Positions 35,061 to 44,517 of a stretch of DNA of 64,000 bases are shown here, in pieces (position 1 is the first letter of the stretch; the number at the start of each line of letters is the position of its first letter). The notes under the pieces are model-generated. The model ran no database searches, was not told the origin of the DNA, and was given only the letters and a program-made list of their open reading frames with translations. Source of the stretch: Catenovulum adriaticum (GTDB lineage Bacteria; Pseudomonadota; Gammaproteobacteria; Enterobacterales; Alteromonadaceae); NCBI RefSeq assembly GCF_026725475.1, contig NZ_CP109965.1, positions 62,001 through 126,000 on the forward strand, in the 5' to 3' direction. The translations under genes and the position numbers were made by a program.

Positions 35061-35262
35061 ATTATCACCTTGATCTTTTGCTGAGCTCGGATTCAATATA
35101 TCAGCAGTTAGTATTAAATATCATCCATTGTGTTATTTTTATGCAGCATAGTTTCTCAGTTTACAGCACTTATGCTGAAGCCTAATTAACTTAGAAGAAG
35201 CTGATTATAATTAATGGATATGGTGAATACAGAGGTGTTAGTGTTTGCAGGTTTAGCTATGA

Positions 35263-35286
35263 CGGCTCTGAAATTACTCAGAGCCG
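35263..35286. terminator. hairpin in polA-GH13 intergenic region
   Basis: CGGCTCTGA, loop AATTAC, TCAGAGCCG: a perfect 9-bp stem, downstream of polA. There is no U-run on either strand. Confidence 0.45.
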
Positions 35287-35367
35287 AACAACGCACCGCG
35301 ACAAATAAAAAAGTACAGCCGGCACGATTTATATCAGGTTGAAATAGTAAAAGGGTTAAGATGCTGT

Positions 35368-38109
35368 CTAATGCGCCTCATCCCAGTTTTCTCCAACACC
35401 AGCCTCAACTAATAAAGGGACTTTCAATTTAGCCGCATCTTGCATTATTTGCTGAATTTTAGCTTGTGCTGATTCAACTGCGCTTGCTTTTATCTCAAAT
35501 ACTAATTCATCGTGTACCTGCATAACCATAATGACATCTTGATTGTTTTGTTCAGTAATCCATTGATCAACTTGAATCATAGCGTATTTAATGATGTCTG
35601 CGGCAGTGCCTTGCATTGGGGCATTAATTGCAGCGCGCTCTGCGGCTTTTCTAACGGCCCCATTGCGGGCTTTTATATCAGGTAGCTGCAATCTGCGGCC
35701 AAATATCGTCTCAACATAGCCATGCTCTTCAGCAAACGCTCGAGTCGATTCCATATATTTCAAAACACCTGGGTAGCGTTCAAAATATAACTCCATGTAT
35801 TTTTGAGCTTCGCCTCTTGGAATACCTAATTGACGAGATAAACCAAATGCAGACATACCGTAAATAAGCCCGAAGTTAATAGCTTTAGCACTCCGGCGTT
35901 GTTCTGAGCTTACTTTATCTAGGTCAGTATTAAAGACCTCCGCTGCTGTGGCTTTATGGATATCTCTACCTTCAGAAAATGCAGTTAATAAACCTTCATC
36001 ACCTGACAAATGCGCCATTATTCTCAATTCGATTTGTGAATAATCGGCTGCGACTATTTTATAACCATCTTGAGCGACAAACGCTTTACGAACTTTACGC
36101 CCTTCTTCATTACGAATTGGAATATTTTGTAAGTTTGGATCGGTCGAAGACAACCGGCCTGTGGCAGTAACTGCTTGATGATAAGAGGTATGGACTCGCC
36201 CTGTTTTATTGGCAACCATCAGCGGTAATTTATCGGTATAGGTTGATTTTAATTTAGCTAAACCACGATATTCTATTATGACTTTAGGTAACGGGTAGTC
36301 TAGTGCCAGCTCTTGCAAGACTTCTTCAGCAGTAGAAGGTGCACCTTTTGGTGTTTTTTTGATAACAGGGTGATTGAGCTGTTCAAACAATATTTTTTGA
36401 AGCTGTTTAGTTGAACTCAAGTTAAATTTTTCGCCTGCGATTTCGTGGGCTTGTTCTTCAAGTTTGGCTAAACGAATTAAAATATCTTCACTTTGCTTAG
36501 ATAGTTGATAGCTATCAATTAAAACGCCATTTTGTTCAATTTTGCTTAACACAGGAATTAAAGGCAACTCTATGGTTTGATAAACCGTTTTGAGTTTTTC
36601 ATCTTTTGCCAATAAATCCCATAGTTTTTGATGAAGCTGAAGTGTAATGTCTGCATCTTCTGCCGCGTAAGGTGCTGCAGTATCAAGGTGAATTTGATTA
36701 AAAGTTAGCTGTTTTGCGCCTTTACCCGCTATTTCTTCAAAACTAATATTTTTATGGCCTAAATATTTAAGTGCTAAACTGTCCATATCATGGCGCGTAC
36801 CTACACTATTGTAAACATAAGATTCAATCATAGAATCATGTGCAATGCCTTTTAAATCAATATCATAATTGGCCAGCACATGTTTATCGTATTTTAAATT
36901 TTGACCAACAATGGCTTTGTTTGGATCTTCTAACAAAGGCTTTAACTGGTTTAATACCCAATCTCTATCCAGTTGTGTGGGGGCATCTTCATAATCATGA
37001 GCCACAGGCACATAAGCAGCTTCACCAGCTTCAACAGCAAAAGAAACACCGACTATTTCAGCCTGCATATAATTAAGAGACGTGGTTTCAGTATCAAATG
37101 CAATTAACTCTGCGCTTTGTAATTTAGCTAACCATAGATTAAATTCGGTTTTGTCTAAAATGCAGCTGTAATTGCCCGCTGCTTTTTCAGATATTTCTTC
37201 AACTTCGCTTTGCGCTTTTGTATCTTGCTGACCAATTGCGTCCGACAGCCAACGTTTGAATTCCATCGCTTTATAAAGCTCGATGAGCTGGTTTTGGTCA
37301 GGCGCTTCGATATTTAATTCTTGATGTGCTAAATCCAACTCAACATCGGTCTTTATTGTTGCTAATTGATAAGATAATTTAGCTTCGTTTTCATTTTCGC
37401 GTAATTTTTTGGGCATGGTTTTAGCCCCGCGAAATGATAAGCTGGCTACTTTATCTGGATCTTGGTAAAGCTTTTCAATACTACCAATGCCTTGCAGCAT
37501 AGCAAGTGCGGTTTTTTCACCAACCCCAGGTAAGCCGGGAATATTATCAACTTTATCGCCCATTAAAGCTAAATAATCGATTATCAGTTCCGGGCCAATC
37601 CCAAATTTATCCTTTACCCCTGACTCATCCATAATGGTATCAGTCATGGTATTAATTAAAGTGACATGAGGGTTAACTAGCTGTGCCATGTCTTTATCGC
37701 CAGTGCTAATTAGAACATGACGATTTTGTTCGCTGGCTTGTTTGGCGAGCGTGCCAATAACATCATCGGCTTCAACCCCTTCGACACAAATCAAGGGCAA
37801 ACCTAAGGCTTTTATTATTTGATGTAACGGCTTTATTTGAACGCGCAAGTCATCAGGCATAGGCGGGCGGTTAGCTTTGTATTCTGGATACATATCGCTA
37901 CGGAATGTTTTACCTTTAGCATCAAAAATCACTGCCATTTGAGTTGGCTTAAAACGATTAATTAAGCTGCGTAACATATTGACGACACCATAAACAGCGC
38001 CGGTAGGTTCACCGTTTGAATTGGTTAAATGCGGTGGAGCATGGAAAGCTCTGAATAAATATGAAGAACCGTCAACCAATATGAGAGGGTTATCTGCTAC
38101 TTTGCTCAT
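35368..38109 (-). CDS. polA: DNA polymerase I
   Basis: Repair and Okazaki-fragment polymerase, 913 residues with all three activities. The N-terminal 5'-3' exonuclease has VDGSSYLFRAFHA and VEADDVIGTLA. The 3'-5' proofreading domain keeps the metal-binding AFDTETTSLN, so editing should be intact. The polymerase palm and fingers show motif A DYSQIELRIMAHLSGD, motif B RRSAKAINFGLIYGMSAFG and motif C MQVHDELVFE. It is monocistronic. The long upstream gap holds a DnaA-box-like site. Confidence 0.98.
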   Translation of the reverse strand: MSKVADNPLILVDGSSYLFRAFHAPPHLTNSNGEPTGAVYGVVNMLRSLINRFKPTQMAVIFDAKGKTFRSDMYPEYKANRPPMPDDLRVQIKPLHQIIKALGLPLICVEGVEADDVIGTLAKQASEQNRHVLISTGDKDMAQLVNPHVTLINTMTDTIMDESGVKDKFGIGPELIIDYLALMGDKVDNIPGLPGVGEKTALAMLQGIGSIEKLYQDPDKVASLSFRGAKTMPKKLRENENEAKLSYQLATIKTDVELDLAHQELNIEAPDQNQLIELYKAMEFKRWLSDAIGQQDTKAQSEVEEISEKAAGNYSCILDKTEFNLWLAKLQSAELIAFDTETTSLNYMQAEIVGVSFAVEAGEAAYVPVAHDYEDAPTQLDRDWVLNQLKPLLEDPNKAIVGQNLKYDKHVLANYDIDLKGIAHDSMIESYVYNSVGTRHDMDSLALKYLGHKNISFEEIAGKGAKQLTFNQIHLDTAAPYAAEDADITLQLHQKLWDLLAKDEKLKTVYQTIELPLIPVLSKIEQNGVLIDSYQLSKQSEDILIRLAKLEEQAHEIAGEKFNLSSTKQLQKILFEQLNHPVIKKTPKGAPSTAEEVLQELALDYPLPKVIIEYRGLAKLKSTYTDKLPLMVANKTGRVHTSYHQAVTATGRLSSTDPNLQNIPIRNEEGRKVRKAFVAQDGYKIVAADYSQIELRIMAHLSGDEGLLTAFSEGRDIHKATAAEVFNTDLDKVSSEQRRSAKAINFGLIYGMSAFGLSRQLGIPRGEAQKYMELYFERYPGVLKYMESTRAFAEEHGYVETIFGRRLQLPDIKARNGAVRKAAERAAINAPMQGTAADIIKYAMIQVDQWITEQNNQDVIMVMQVHDELVFEIKASAVESAQAKIQQIMQDAAKLKVPLLVEAGVGENWDEAH

Positions 38110-38520
38110 AAAATTAGTACCGTTTATTAATTTTAAATGGAGTATATCACGCTGAGCGGATGAACTGCTGAATTTTAGGCACAGCTAATTCCACAATTAA
38201 AATTGCGTAAGCTGTGGATAACTTTGTTGAAAAAGTTTGGGCTAATAGTGCTATTAAAAGAATTATTTATTATTTTTGTATTTAACTTATTGTTTTTTAT
38301 ATTTATTTTTATTCCCTTGAATATTATTTAAAAATAGAGAGCCATGTGGAAACTTTGCCATTTAAAGCAAGGGTTTCTGAAAATCAATTTTTAAAGGGTA
38401 GCTAATTTACCTCTTGTGGAGTGATAAATCTAGCTGTCTTTTAACTTAATTTAAACTTAGTAAATAATGAAAAATTATAAGGCGATAAGTATTATCTTCT
38501 GTCAACTTTTACGAACATTA
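38110..38520. other. 411-bp intergenic region with a DnaA-box match
   Basis: No gene is seen. It should contain the polA promoter, since polA reads leftwards from 38109. At 38213-38221 is TGTGGATAA, the exact complement of the consensus DnaA box TTATCCACA. The rest is AT-rich (especially 38260-38340) without clear hairpins. A single box does not make an origin; regulation of polA by DnaA is only a possibility. Confidence 0.5.
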
Positions 38521-40281
38521 TTACTCAGCCGATAAAGCTTCGCCTTTTGGGGAACTAGATGATTCTTGGTTGTCCGTTGGTGCGTTTTCTGTTTGTTGAG
38601 TGGCTTCTTTTGTGGGGGCATTTACTTGTTGCGGAAAATTGAGTGTGATTCGGGTGTAACGGTCAATTTTGCTTTTTATATTGAAGGTTCCGTTAAATTT
38701 TTCTTCAGCTAATTGCTTAGCTAATGCCAAACCAATGCCAACAAGTTGTGGATGATCGGTATTGTCATCGATCGCTTGTAAAATTTCGGCATCAATGCCT
38801 AAGCCATTATCTTCTACGCGAATATTAATAAGCCCTTTTCTTTTATTAAACGATGCTTCAACCATTAAAACATTGTCTGTCCGGTTTTTAAAACCATGCT
38901 CTAAACTATTATTGAGCAATATAGTCAGTAAATGAGTTAACGATCCCGGGTAGGTTTCTACCATTAAATCTTGGCCAACCGTCATAATAAAATTAACGTT
39001 TTTATGTGCTGGTTTGTATGTAGCTATTAGTGCTTCAATATGTGTTTGTAAGTGAACTTGTCTAATTGAATCTTGCTCAAGGTCTTGTTTTATATGATCT
39101 AAGTTGTATAAAGATTCGCCTGCTTTTATCATGTTTTCAGCACTGCGACGTGTGGTTAGTACACTGTTATCTATATAGGCGACAATTTGGCCAAGTGTGG
39201 CTTTTTTGTCTTTTATATTACGTTTTAGATTGATGCCTTTTTCTTCTAGGGAACTACAAATCTTAATAACATTACTAACATATGGCGGAATAGTTGAAAT
39301 CGCTTTAGGTGCTAACTGGCTATAGACAGCCTGTTTGGCTGAGCGTTTAAAGTTATCTAAACACGTATTTAGCTGAGCATGCAGAGCTTCAAGTTTTAAT
39401 TCTGTTTGAGCCGTTTGCTCATTTGCCAGATGTCTTAACCAAGCTAAAAAACCAATTAAACATGCAATTAAACAACTAAAAATAATACCAGCTGCAAATA
39501 CTTTATTCGCTTTGGCTAAATTTGGGCCGTGGTTATAGTTTGATAATACTTGTGTTTGTAGGTGCCAATGATAATTAGGAATAATTGTTAGCGATTTTTC
39601 TGTGAGTAAATTAGTTGTCGTAAATTGATTAAAATCCCAGTTAAGTATTGGCTTGGTTTTATTCGTTAACGTTAAATTAAATGCCAATTTATTGGGCTTA
39701 TGCAAATGATTCAATGCAAAATTTATAGCCGCGGTATCTATTACACTAAACAGAAAATACTCATTGGTTTGATGCTCAAAGTTTATGGCTGCAATTAAAC
39801 TTTGTGGTTTATTATTTGGTGCCTGTTTAGGTTGTAATATGACTTGGCCTTGATGGCTTTTACTTAGCCGGTATAAGTTGAGTAGCTCGGCTTTTAAGGC
39901 ATCGTTTTGTTGAAAAGCATTAGCAGTACCAAATGACCATTTATGACTAAGCCGTTGGCTATCAATTAAATAGTAACCAAGTGATACTTCATCCAGCTGT
40001 GAATGGTTTTTTAAACTAGCTTGGGCTAATTCATCGTATTGTGCTGCTTGTAATTGAGGTTGTGCTGAAATAATGCTTGAGAACTGAGTGAGTAAATTAA
40101 CTTTTGGATTAAGCAACTGAGTTGCTTTGGTTAAAAATGCATGGCTATCAGGCTCAGCTGAATTTAACCAAAGTTGATGCTCAAGGTTTTCAATATTCTG
40201 TTTGGCTTTAAATGAAGTCGCTAAGCCGATAAATAAGCAGACTACAACAATAACCCAGCTTGGAAACTTATTTATTTTCAT
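38521..40281 (-). CDS. membrane sensor histidine-kinase-like protein with degenerate H-box
   Basis: A 586-residue inner-membrane sensor. TM1 (about 8-23) and TM2 (about 261-283) flank a periplasmic domain of about 235 residues. A coiled linker follows, then a dimerisation-like segment and an HATPase_c domain with N-box NNSLEHGF (457-464), G1 DNGLGID (491-497) and G2 GIGLALAK (515-522). In related kinases the dimerisation helix carries AHEINTP. Here the aligned stretch reads LAPKAISTIP (323-332), without the phospho-accepting His. It may be a kinase-dead regulator, or another residue could serve. It overlaps its upstream YfiR-like partner by one base (TAATG). No response regulator is adjacent. 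Confidence 0.8.
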   Translation of the reverse strand: MKINKFPSWVIVVVCLFIGLATSFKAKQNIENLEHQLWLNSAEPDSHAFLTKATQLLNPKVNLLTQFSSIISAQPQLQAAQYDELAQASLKNHSQLDEVSLGYYLIDSQRLSHKWSFGTANAFQQNDALKAELLNLYRLSKSHQGQVILQPKQAPNNKPQSLIAAINFEHQTNEYFLFSVIDTAAINFALNHLHKPNKLAFNLTLTNKTKPILNWDFNQFTTTNLLTEKSLTIIPNYHWHLQTQVLSNYNHGPNLAKANKVFAAGIIFSCLIACLIGFLAWLRHLANEQTAQTELKLEALHAQLNTCLDNFKRSAKQAVYSQLAPKAISTIPPYVSNVIKICSSLEEKGINLKRNIKDKKATLGQIVAYIDNSVLTTRRSAENMIKAGESLYNLDHIKQDLEQDSIRQVHLQTHIEALIATYKPAHKNVNFIMTVGQDLMVETYPGSLTHLLTILLNNSLEHGFKNRTDNVLMVEASFNKRKGLINIRVEDNGLGIDAEILQAIDDNTDHPQLVGIGLALAKQLAEEKFNGTFNIKSKIDRYTRITLNFPQQVNAPTKEATQQTENAPTDNQESSSSPKGEALSAE

Positions 40282-40820
40282 TATGGGTTACCTGATAATG
40301 CTAAAATAACAGGATTTTTTATAAGGCTATTTGTGTTTGCTTGATTCATGTTTACTCTTAACGTTAAATTTTCATCCTGCTGAATAAAAGCGAGCGTGCC
40401 ATTTTGCAATAAAAAAGCATCACCATTACCAATACTAATGCTATTTTTTTGAATGGCAGTGGTTAAAATATGGCGTATATTAAGTTGGCTAAATACATTA
40501 TCAAAATAATAAATGTCACAACTGAACTCAATTATATAATCAGACAAGTCTTTAATCTGATAAAAATAGTGTAAATTAACTAAATGCTGGCCACTTTTAA
40601 AAGCTTGTTTATCCCCAACTAAATGAGCCGCTGAATGCTCATTTTGAGTTAAACTACACATTTCTAGTGGTTTATTTTGAGTTCGAATGGTTGACCAATC
40701 AATATGCTTTAACGTCTGAAAAAGCACGAGCGACTTATCGTTTTCATTATCTTCGGCTTTTATCGGACAGGCAAAAATAACTAATAGCGCAGTAAAAAAA
40801 AGTGTAATGGGCTGAAACAC
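40281..40820 (-). CDS. YfiR-like periplasmic protein (DUF4154)
   Basis: A 179-residue exported protein with a signal peptide (ending IKA-ED). The pattern matches the YfiR/HmsC-type DUF4154 family: an N-terminal hydrophobic strand region, a CDIYYF segment like the family CHIL(Y)F, and a C-terminal part with SISIGNGDAFLLQNGTLAFI then LRVNMNQANTNSLIKNPVILAL. YfiR proteins sit in the periplasm and gate a membrane partner. Here the partner would be the sensor encoded directly downstream with a 1-base overlap. The family call is from pattern recognition and is moderately sure. Confidence 0.72.
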   Translation of the reverse strand: MFQPITLFFTALLVIFACPIKAEDNENDKSLVLFQTLKHIDWSTIRTQNKPLEMCSLTQNEHSAAHLVGDKQAFKSGQHLVNLHYFYQIKDLSDYIIEFSCDIYYFDNVFSQLNIRHILTTAIQKNSISIGNGDAFLLQNGTLAFIQQDENLTLRVNMNQANTNSLIKNPVILALSGNP

Positions 40821-40926
40821 GGTCGTCCTTTTATAACGATATTAATCTTTATGCAATGATACGTAGTTTAAAGGGCTCATTAAGGCACGGCAATCTTTAA
40901 TCACAAAATATTAACTATAGGTAACT

Positions 40927-41631
40927 ATGGAACATTTTGACAATATATATAACAGAGCATGTGAACGAAAAGGTGGCGAGCAAGCCATTTCAGGTTTATT
41001 AGGCACTTCAGTCTCTAACCAGCAAATTGCTGAGTATGACGACAGTCGAATATTATCGGCATTTACTAAAAAAGTATTTCAATCTGGTTTTGTATGGCGA
41101 GTTGTAGAAAACAAATGGAGTGAATTTGAGCGTTTGTTTTTTAACTTCGAAATTGAAAAAGTTTTAATGATGCCCGATGAGCTATTAGAAAAAAGGGCCA
41201 GTGATCCTGCCATTATTCGCAACGCCAAAAAAGTGATGACGATTAGAGATAACGCATTAATGATGCACGACGTGCAAGTTGAGCATCAAACGTCATTTGC
41301 GAAATGGCTGGCTGATTGGCCTAGCTCGGAAATTACTCAACTTTGGCTTTATCTTAAAAAGCATGGAAGCCGACTGGGTGGTAATACAGGGCCATATGCA
41401 TTAAGGGCTTTGGGAAAAGACACCTTTTTATTAACCCAAGATATTGAAGCTTATTTTCGTAGCCAAAAATTAATTGAGGGCGGGTTAACCAGTTTGCGCA
41501 ATTTAAAGATTATTCAAAATTGTTTTAATACTTGGCAGCAAGAATCAAATTACGATTTGCAAAGCATTAGCCAGCTAATTGCTTATGGCGTAGGCGATAA
41601 CTATGTTGGTATGCAAGGTCCACACGAATGA
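40927..41631 (+). CDS. DNA-3-methyladenine glycosylase I-like protein
   Basis: A 234-residue helical protein resembling the Tag (PF03352) family, which excises 3-methyladenine from DNA. The central stretch SGFVWRVVENKWSEFERLFF, followed by MPDELLEKRASDPAIIRNAKK and IRDNA, corresponds to the family's W...H/K..F.......N..K..A pattern. The zinc-ligand residues of classical Tag (N-terminal Cys-His and C-terminal His-Cys) are not obviously all present, so it may be a divergent branch. Its stop overlaps the rsmJ start by 4 bases. Confidence 0.68.
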   Translation: MEHFDNIYNRACERKGGEQAISGLLGTSVSNQQIAEYDDSRILSAFTKKVFQSGFVWRVVENKWSEFERLFFNFEIEKVLMMPDELLEKRASDPAIIRNAKKVMTIRDNALMMHDVQVEHQTSFAKWLADWPSSEITQLWLYLKKHGSRLGGNTGPYALRALGKDTFLLTQDIEAYFRSQKLIEGGLTSLRNLKIIQNCFNTWQQESNYDLQSISQLIAYGVGDNYVGMQGPHE

Positions 41632-42404
41632 CAACAAGCTTAATTATTAAAGCAAGTGAAACTGAGATTGAAATGAATGAATATTTAAAGCAATTGTCAG
41701 TTGAGTTTGGTTTTAAGTTAGTCACAAAAAGCGATTCACCTTTACAATTAATTTGGCAAGATGGTCAATTGCAACTATTTCAAATAGAACAAAAAAATCA
41801 AGGCGGGGTGCGTGTTGATTTTTGCAGTTCACAATCAGAATACAGGCGAAATCAGGCTAGCATAAAAAAAGAAGTCATTGCCAGAGCCGTTGGAATTAAA
41901 GCGAATTACCGGCCTAATGTTTTAGATGCAACCGCAGGTTTGGGCCGAGATGGCTTTGTATTGGCAGCATTAGGGTGCAATGTAACTTGGCTTGAGCGCC
42001 ATCCTTGTGTTGCTGCTTTACTGTTTGATGGTCTATATCGGGCTCAGCAAGATCCAAATATTGGAGATTGGGTTAGCCAAAGGCTCAAGTTAATTCATAG
42101 TTCAGCCTTAACCAGCGAAGATATTTTGCCCCAGCTAGCGCAAAAGCCAGATGTGGTTTACTTAGACCCTATGTACCCCCATAAAAAAAAATCAGCCGCA
42201 GTTAAAAAAGAAATGAAAGTATTTCAAAGCTTGGTTGGGGCTGATCTTGATGCTGATGGTTTATTAGCTAGCGCCCGAAAAATGGCAGTTAAACGAGTGG
42301 TGGTTAAACGACCTGATTATGCTAAACCGCTCAACGGTGAAAAACCAAACTTTACAATTGATTCAAAAAAGCACCGTTTTGATATATACCTAATAAACGA
42401 ATAA
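41628..42404 (+). CDS. rsmJ: 16S rRNA (guanine-1516-N2)-methyltransferase RsmJ
   Basis: S-adenosylmethionine-dependent methyltransferase modifying G1516 of 16S rRNA. The 258 residues contain the SAM-binding VLDATAGLGRDGFVLAALG and the catalytic motif VYLDPMYPHKKKSA typical of RsmJ. N-terminal residues 1-90 form the small domain of the family. The ATG overlaps the upstream glycosylase-like gene (ATGA), so the two are probably translated together. Confidence 0.94.
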   Translation: MTTSLIIKASETEIEMNEYLKQLSVEFGFKLVTKSDSPLQLIWQDGQLQLFQIEQKNQGGVRVDFCSSQSEYRRNQASIKKEVIARAVGIKANYRPNVLDATAGLGRDGFVLAALGCNVTWLERHPCVAALLFDGLYRAQQDPNIGDWVSQRLKLIHSSALTSEDILPQLAQKPDVVYLDPMYPHKKKSAAVKKEMKVFQSLVGADLDADGLLASARKMAVKRVVVKRPDYAKPLNGEKPNFTIDSKKHRFDIYLINE

Positions 42405-42433
42405 ATTAATTTTATATTAGCAGGAGCAAAGCA

Positions 42434-42811
42434 ATGGGATTATTAGATGGATTATTAGGCAATGCCAGTGAAATTGATAGCGCAGAAGTAGAGCAAGAGC
42501 TATCACCTATATTAGGTCGTGAAGAACAAGTTACTTACGCCTGTAAAGAAATTAGAGATATGTATGTGTTTACTAATAAACGCCTTATTTTGATTGATAA
42601 GCAAGGGGTAACAGGTAAAAAAGTGGAGTATCACTCTATACCTTATAAAGCGATTAGCCACTTTTCATTGGAAACCGCTGGTCATTTTGACATGGATTCA
42701 GAGTTGAGAATATGGATAAGCAGCCACCAAGATCCAATCAAGCGTGAATTAAAAAATGGCGACACTGTACTCGGCATTCAACAAGCATTGGCAAATTATG
42801 CGTTAGGCTAA
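42434..42811 (+). CDS. bacterial PH-domain protein
   Basis: A 125-residue soluble protein of the bacterial pleckstrin-homology type (PF08000, YvbH-like). Recognisable parts are ILGREEQVTYACKEIRDMYVFTNKRLILIDKQG, read in short segments (EQVTYACKEIRD, FTNKRLILIDKQG), and IPYKAISHFSLETAGHFD. Function is unknown; members form ring-like oligomers in structural studies. It has a good ribosome site (AGGAGC) and follows rsmJ by 29 bases. Confidence 0.87.
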   Translation: MGLLDGLLGNASEIDSAEVEQELSPILGREEQVTYACKEIRDMYVFTNKRLILIDKQGVTGKKVEYHSIPYKAISHFSLETAGHFDMDSELRIWISSHQDPIKRELKNGDTVLGIQQALANYALG

Positions 42812-42890
42812 AACAAGGGTTAAATTCGCATTTTTAGCTCACTTAAGTATAAAATAGCGATAAATTAAATTTGTTTAATAGGAAAGTAAA

Positions 42891-43376
42891 ATGCCATCAT
42901 TTGACATTGTCACTGAAACCGAACAGGAAGAAATTCGTAATGCTGCCGAAAATGCACAACGAGAGCTATCAACTCGTTTTGATTTTAAAGGCGTTGATGC
43001 TGAATTTGAATTTAACAAAGAGAGCATTAAACTGGTAGCCGAAGCTGATTTTCAACTGGATCAAATGGTAACCATATTAAGAAGCCAGTTAGCAAAGCGA
43101 AAAGTAGATCCTAGATCGATTAAGTTAAGTGAAACTGAGCATTCTGGAAAAACCTTTAAAAAAGTAGCCACTTTTATCCAAGGTATTGAAACACCAGTCG
43201 CTAAAAAAGTGGTTAAATTAATAAAAGACAGCAAACTTAAAGTTCAAGCTTCTATTCAAGGTGACCAGGTTAGAGTGACCGGTAAAAAACGAGACGACTT
43301 ACAAGCGGTTATGCAACTCGTTCGTCAAGATGAGTCACTTGATCAACCATTTCAGTTTAATAACTTCAGAGATTAA
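42891..43376 (+). CDS. yajQ: YajQ family nucleotide-binding protein
   Basis: A 161-residue YajQ/UPF0234 protein. The family start MPSFDIVTE is exact, followed by the STRFDFKGVDAEFEF segment and two ferredoxin-like domains ending QPFQFNNFRD. Members bind cyclic di-GMP or nucleic acid and in some pathogens act with a LysR-type regulator. A LysR gene lies convergently next to it here, but that may be coincidence. Confidence 0.95.
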   Translation: MPSFDIVTETEQEEIRNAAENAQRELSTRFDFKGVDAEFEFNKESIKLVAEADFQLDQMVTILRSQLAKRKVDPRSIKLSETEHSGKTFKKVATFIQGIETPVAKKVVKLIKDSKLKVQASIQGDQVRVTGKKRDDLQAVMQLVRQDESLDQPFQFNNFRD

Positions 43377-43390
43377 TACACTTAAATCAA

Positions 43391-43426
43391 ATCAAACTCA
43401 AAGTAGCTGCATACTTTGAGTTTGAT
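43391..43426. terminator. two-way hairpin between yajQ and lysR gene
   Basis: ATCAAACTCAAAGTA and its exact complement flank a 6-base loop (GCTGCA), a 15-bp stem between convergent genes. It lacks a clear U-run. Confidence 0.6.
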
Positions 43427-43428
43427 GG

Positions 43429-44379
43429 TTATGCCTGATAACCATACATATTGTCAAACTCAGGAATATTCTTTTCCCACAAAGGTTTATCTTTTCCGAT
43501 ATATTCGATCACTGCATCTAAAAAAAGCTGAGAGCGCACAGGCAAACCTCGATGAGGGTAAACCGCGTTAATGGAATAATAATTGGGTAATTTAACATGT
43601 TTTAGTAAAGGTACTAGCTCACCTTTTAAAATTTCTTGCCCAATTACAAACGATGGAATAGGCGCATAAGCCGTGCCTGATAAAGCTTTGGATAAAATTA
43701 ACTCACCATCGTTTGCCTGAAAAACACAGCGCATATTAATACTCACTTCTTCGCCATTTTCAGTAATATACGGCATTTCAATCATACGTCTGGTCTCGCC
43801 AGCGTATGTAGCAGCAGGGAGTTTTGCTAGTTCTTCCATCGTTTTAGGTTCGCCATACGTTTTAATAAACTCAGGTGAGGCAACAATTAAAACGCGGATA
43901 GGGGCGATTGGCCTTGAGATTAAATTTGAATCTTTTTGTGGGCCGGCGCGAAAAGCCAGATCATAGCCTTCGCTAATAACATCTACCAACCTGTCTTCTA
44001 ACCTAAGTTCAATGTCAACTTGCGGATATTTTTTTTGAAATTCATTAATGACGGGCTGAATGTAGCGTTTACCTAAAATAGAAGAACTAGTCAGCCTTAA
44101 TAAACCTTTAGGCTCAGTGTGAAAGTTTTCTGATATTTGAATGGTTTCACGCAATAAATAACGAATCTCTTCGGCCTTTTTGACCATTTCAGCGCCAGCT
44201 GCCGTTAATGAAAATGAGCGAGTGGAGCGGTTCAGTAAACGAACCCCTAAACTACTTTCTAATTTACTAATTTGCTTAGATACGACCGATCTATCTATGT
44301 TACGTCGTTTAGCTGCTTTGCTAAATGAGCCTTGTTCGACAACTTCTAAAAAAATGAGCAGACGGTTTGTTAAATCCAT
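43429..44379 (-). CDS. LysR family transcriptional regulator
   Basis: A 316-residue LysR-type regulator: N-terminal winged helix-turn-helix (residues 1-60, FSKAAKRRNIDRSVVSKQISKLE) and a C-terminal periplasmic-binding-like effector domain. The subtype with RLLNRSTRSFSLT is common among regulators of efflux or detoxification genes. It is divergent from the MlaC-like gene, whose start is 138 bases away. LysR regulators often control a divergent neighbour, so that gene is a candidate target. The ligand is unknown. Confidence 0.92.
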   Translation of the reverse strand: MDLTNRLLIFLEVVEQGSFSKAAKRRNIDRSVVSKQISKLESSLGVRLLNRSTRSFSLTAAGAEMVKKAEEIRYLLRETIQISENFHTEPKGLLRLTSSSILGKRYIQPVINEFQKKYPQVDIELRLEDRLVDVISEGYDLAFRAGPQKDSNLISRPIAPIRVLIVASPEFIKTYGEPKTMEELAKLPAATYAGETRRMIEMPYITENGEEVSINMRCVFQANDGELILSKALSGTAYAPIPSFVIGQEILKGELVPLLKHVKLPNYYSINAVYPHRGLPVRSQLFLDAVIEYIGKDKPLWEKNIPEFDNMYGYQA

Positions 44380-44517
44380 AGTTTAATACATGTTTGGCAG
44401 TAAAGTTATAATCATAGGTTATTGTTGCTCGTTTGGCATCAATTAATTGCCAAGATTGGGGTAAGTATTCAACTGTCAATTCGATATAATAACGAAATTG
44501 ATTTTTTGGAGTAAATA

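Noticed and set aside
35231..35300. TACAGAGGTGTTAG near polA, similar to the start of Spot 42 RNA, followed by a hairpin
   Set aside because: Only about 9 bases match, the rest of Spot 42 is absent, the hairpin lacks a T-run, and the orientation relative to polA is reversed compared with E. coli.
38110..38520. The polA upstream gap as a replication origin
   Set aside because: Only one DnaA box is present, and there is no dnaA, gidA or other origin gene nearby.
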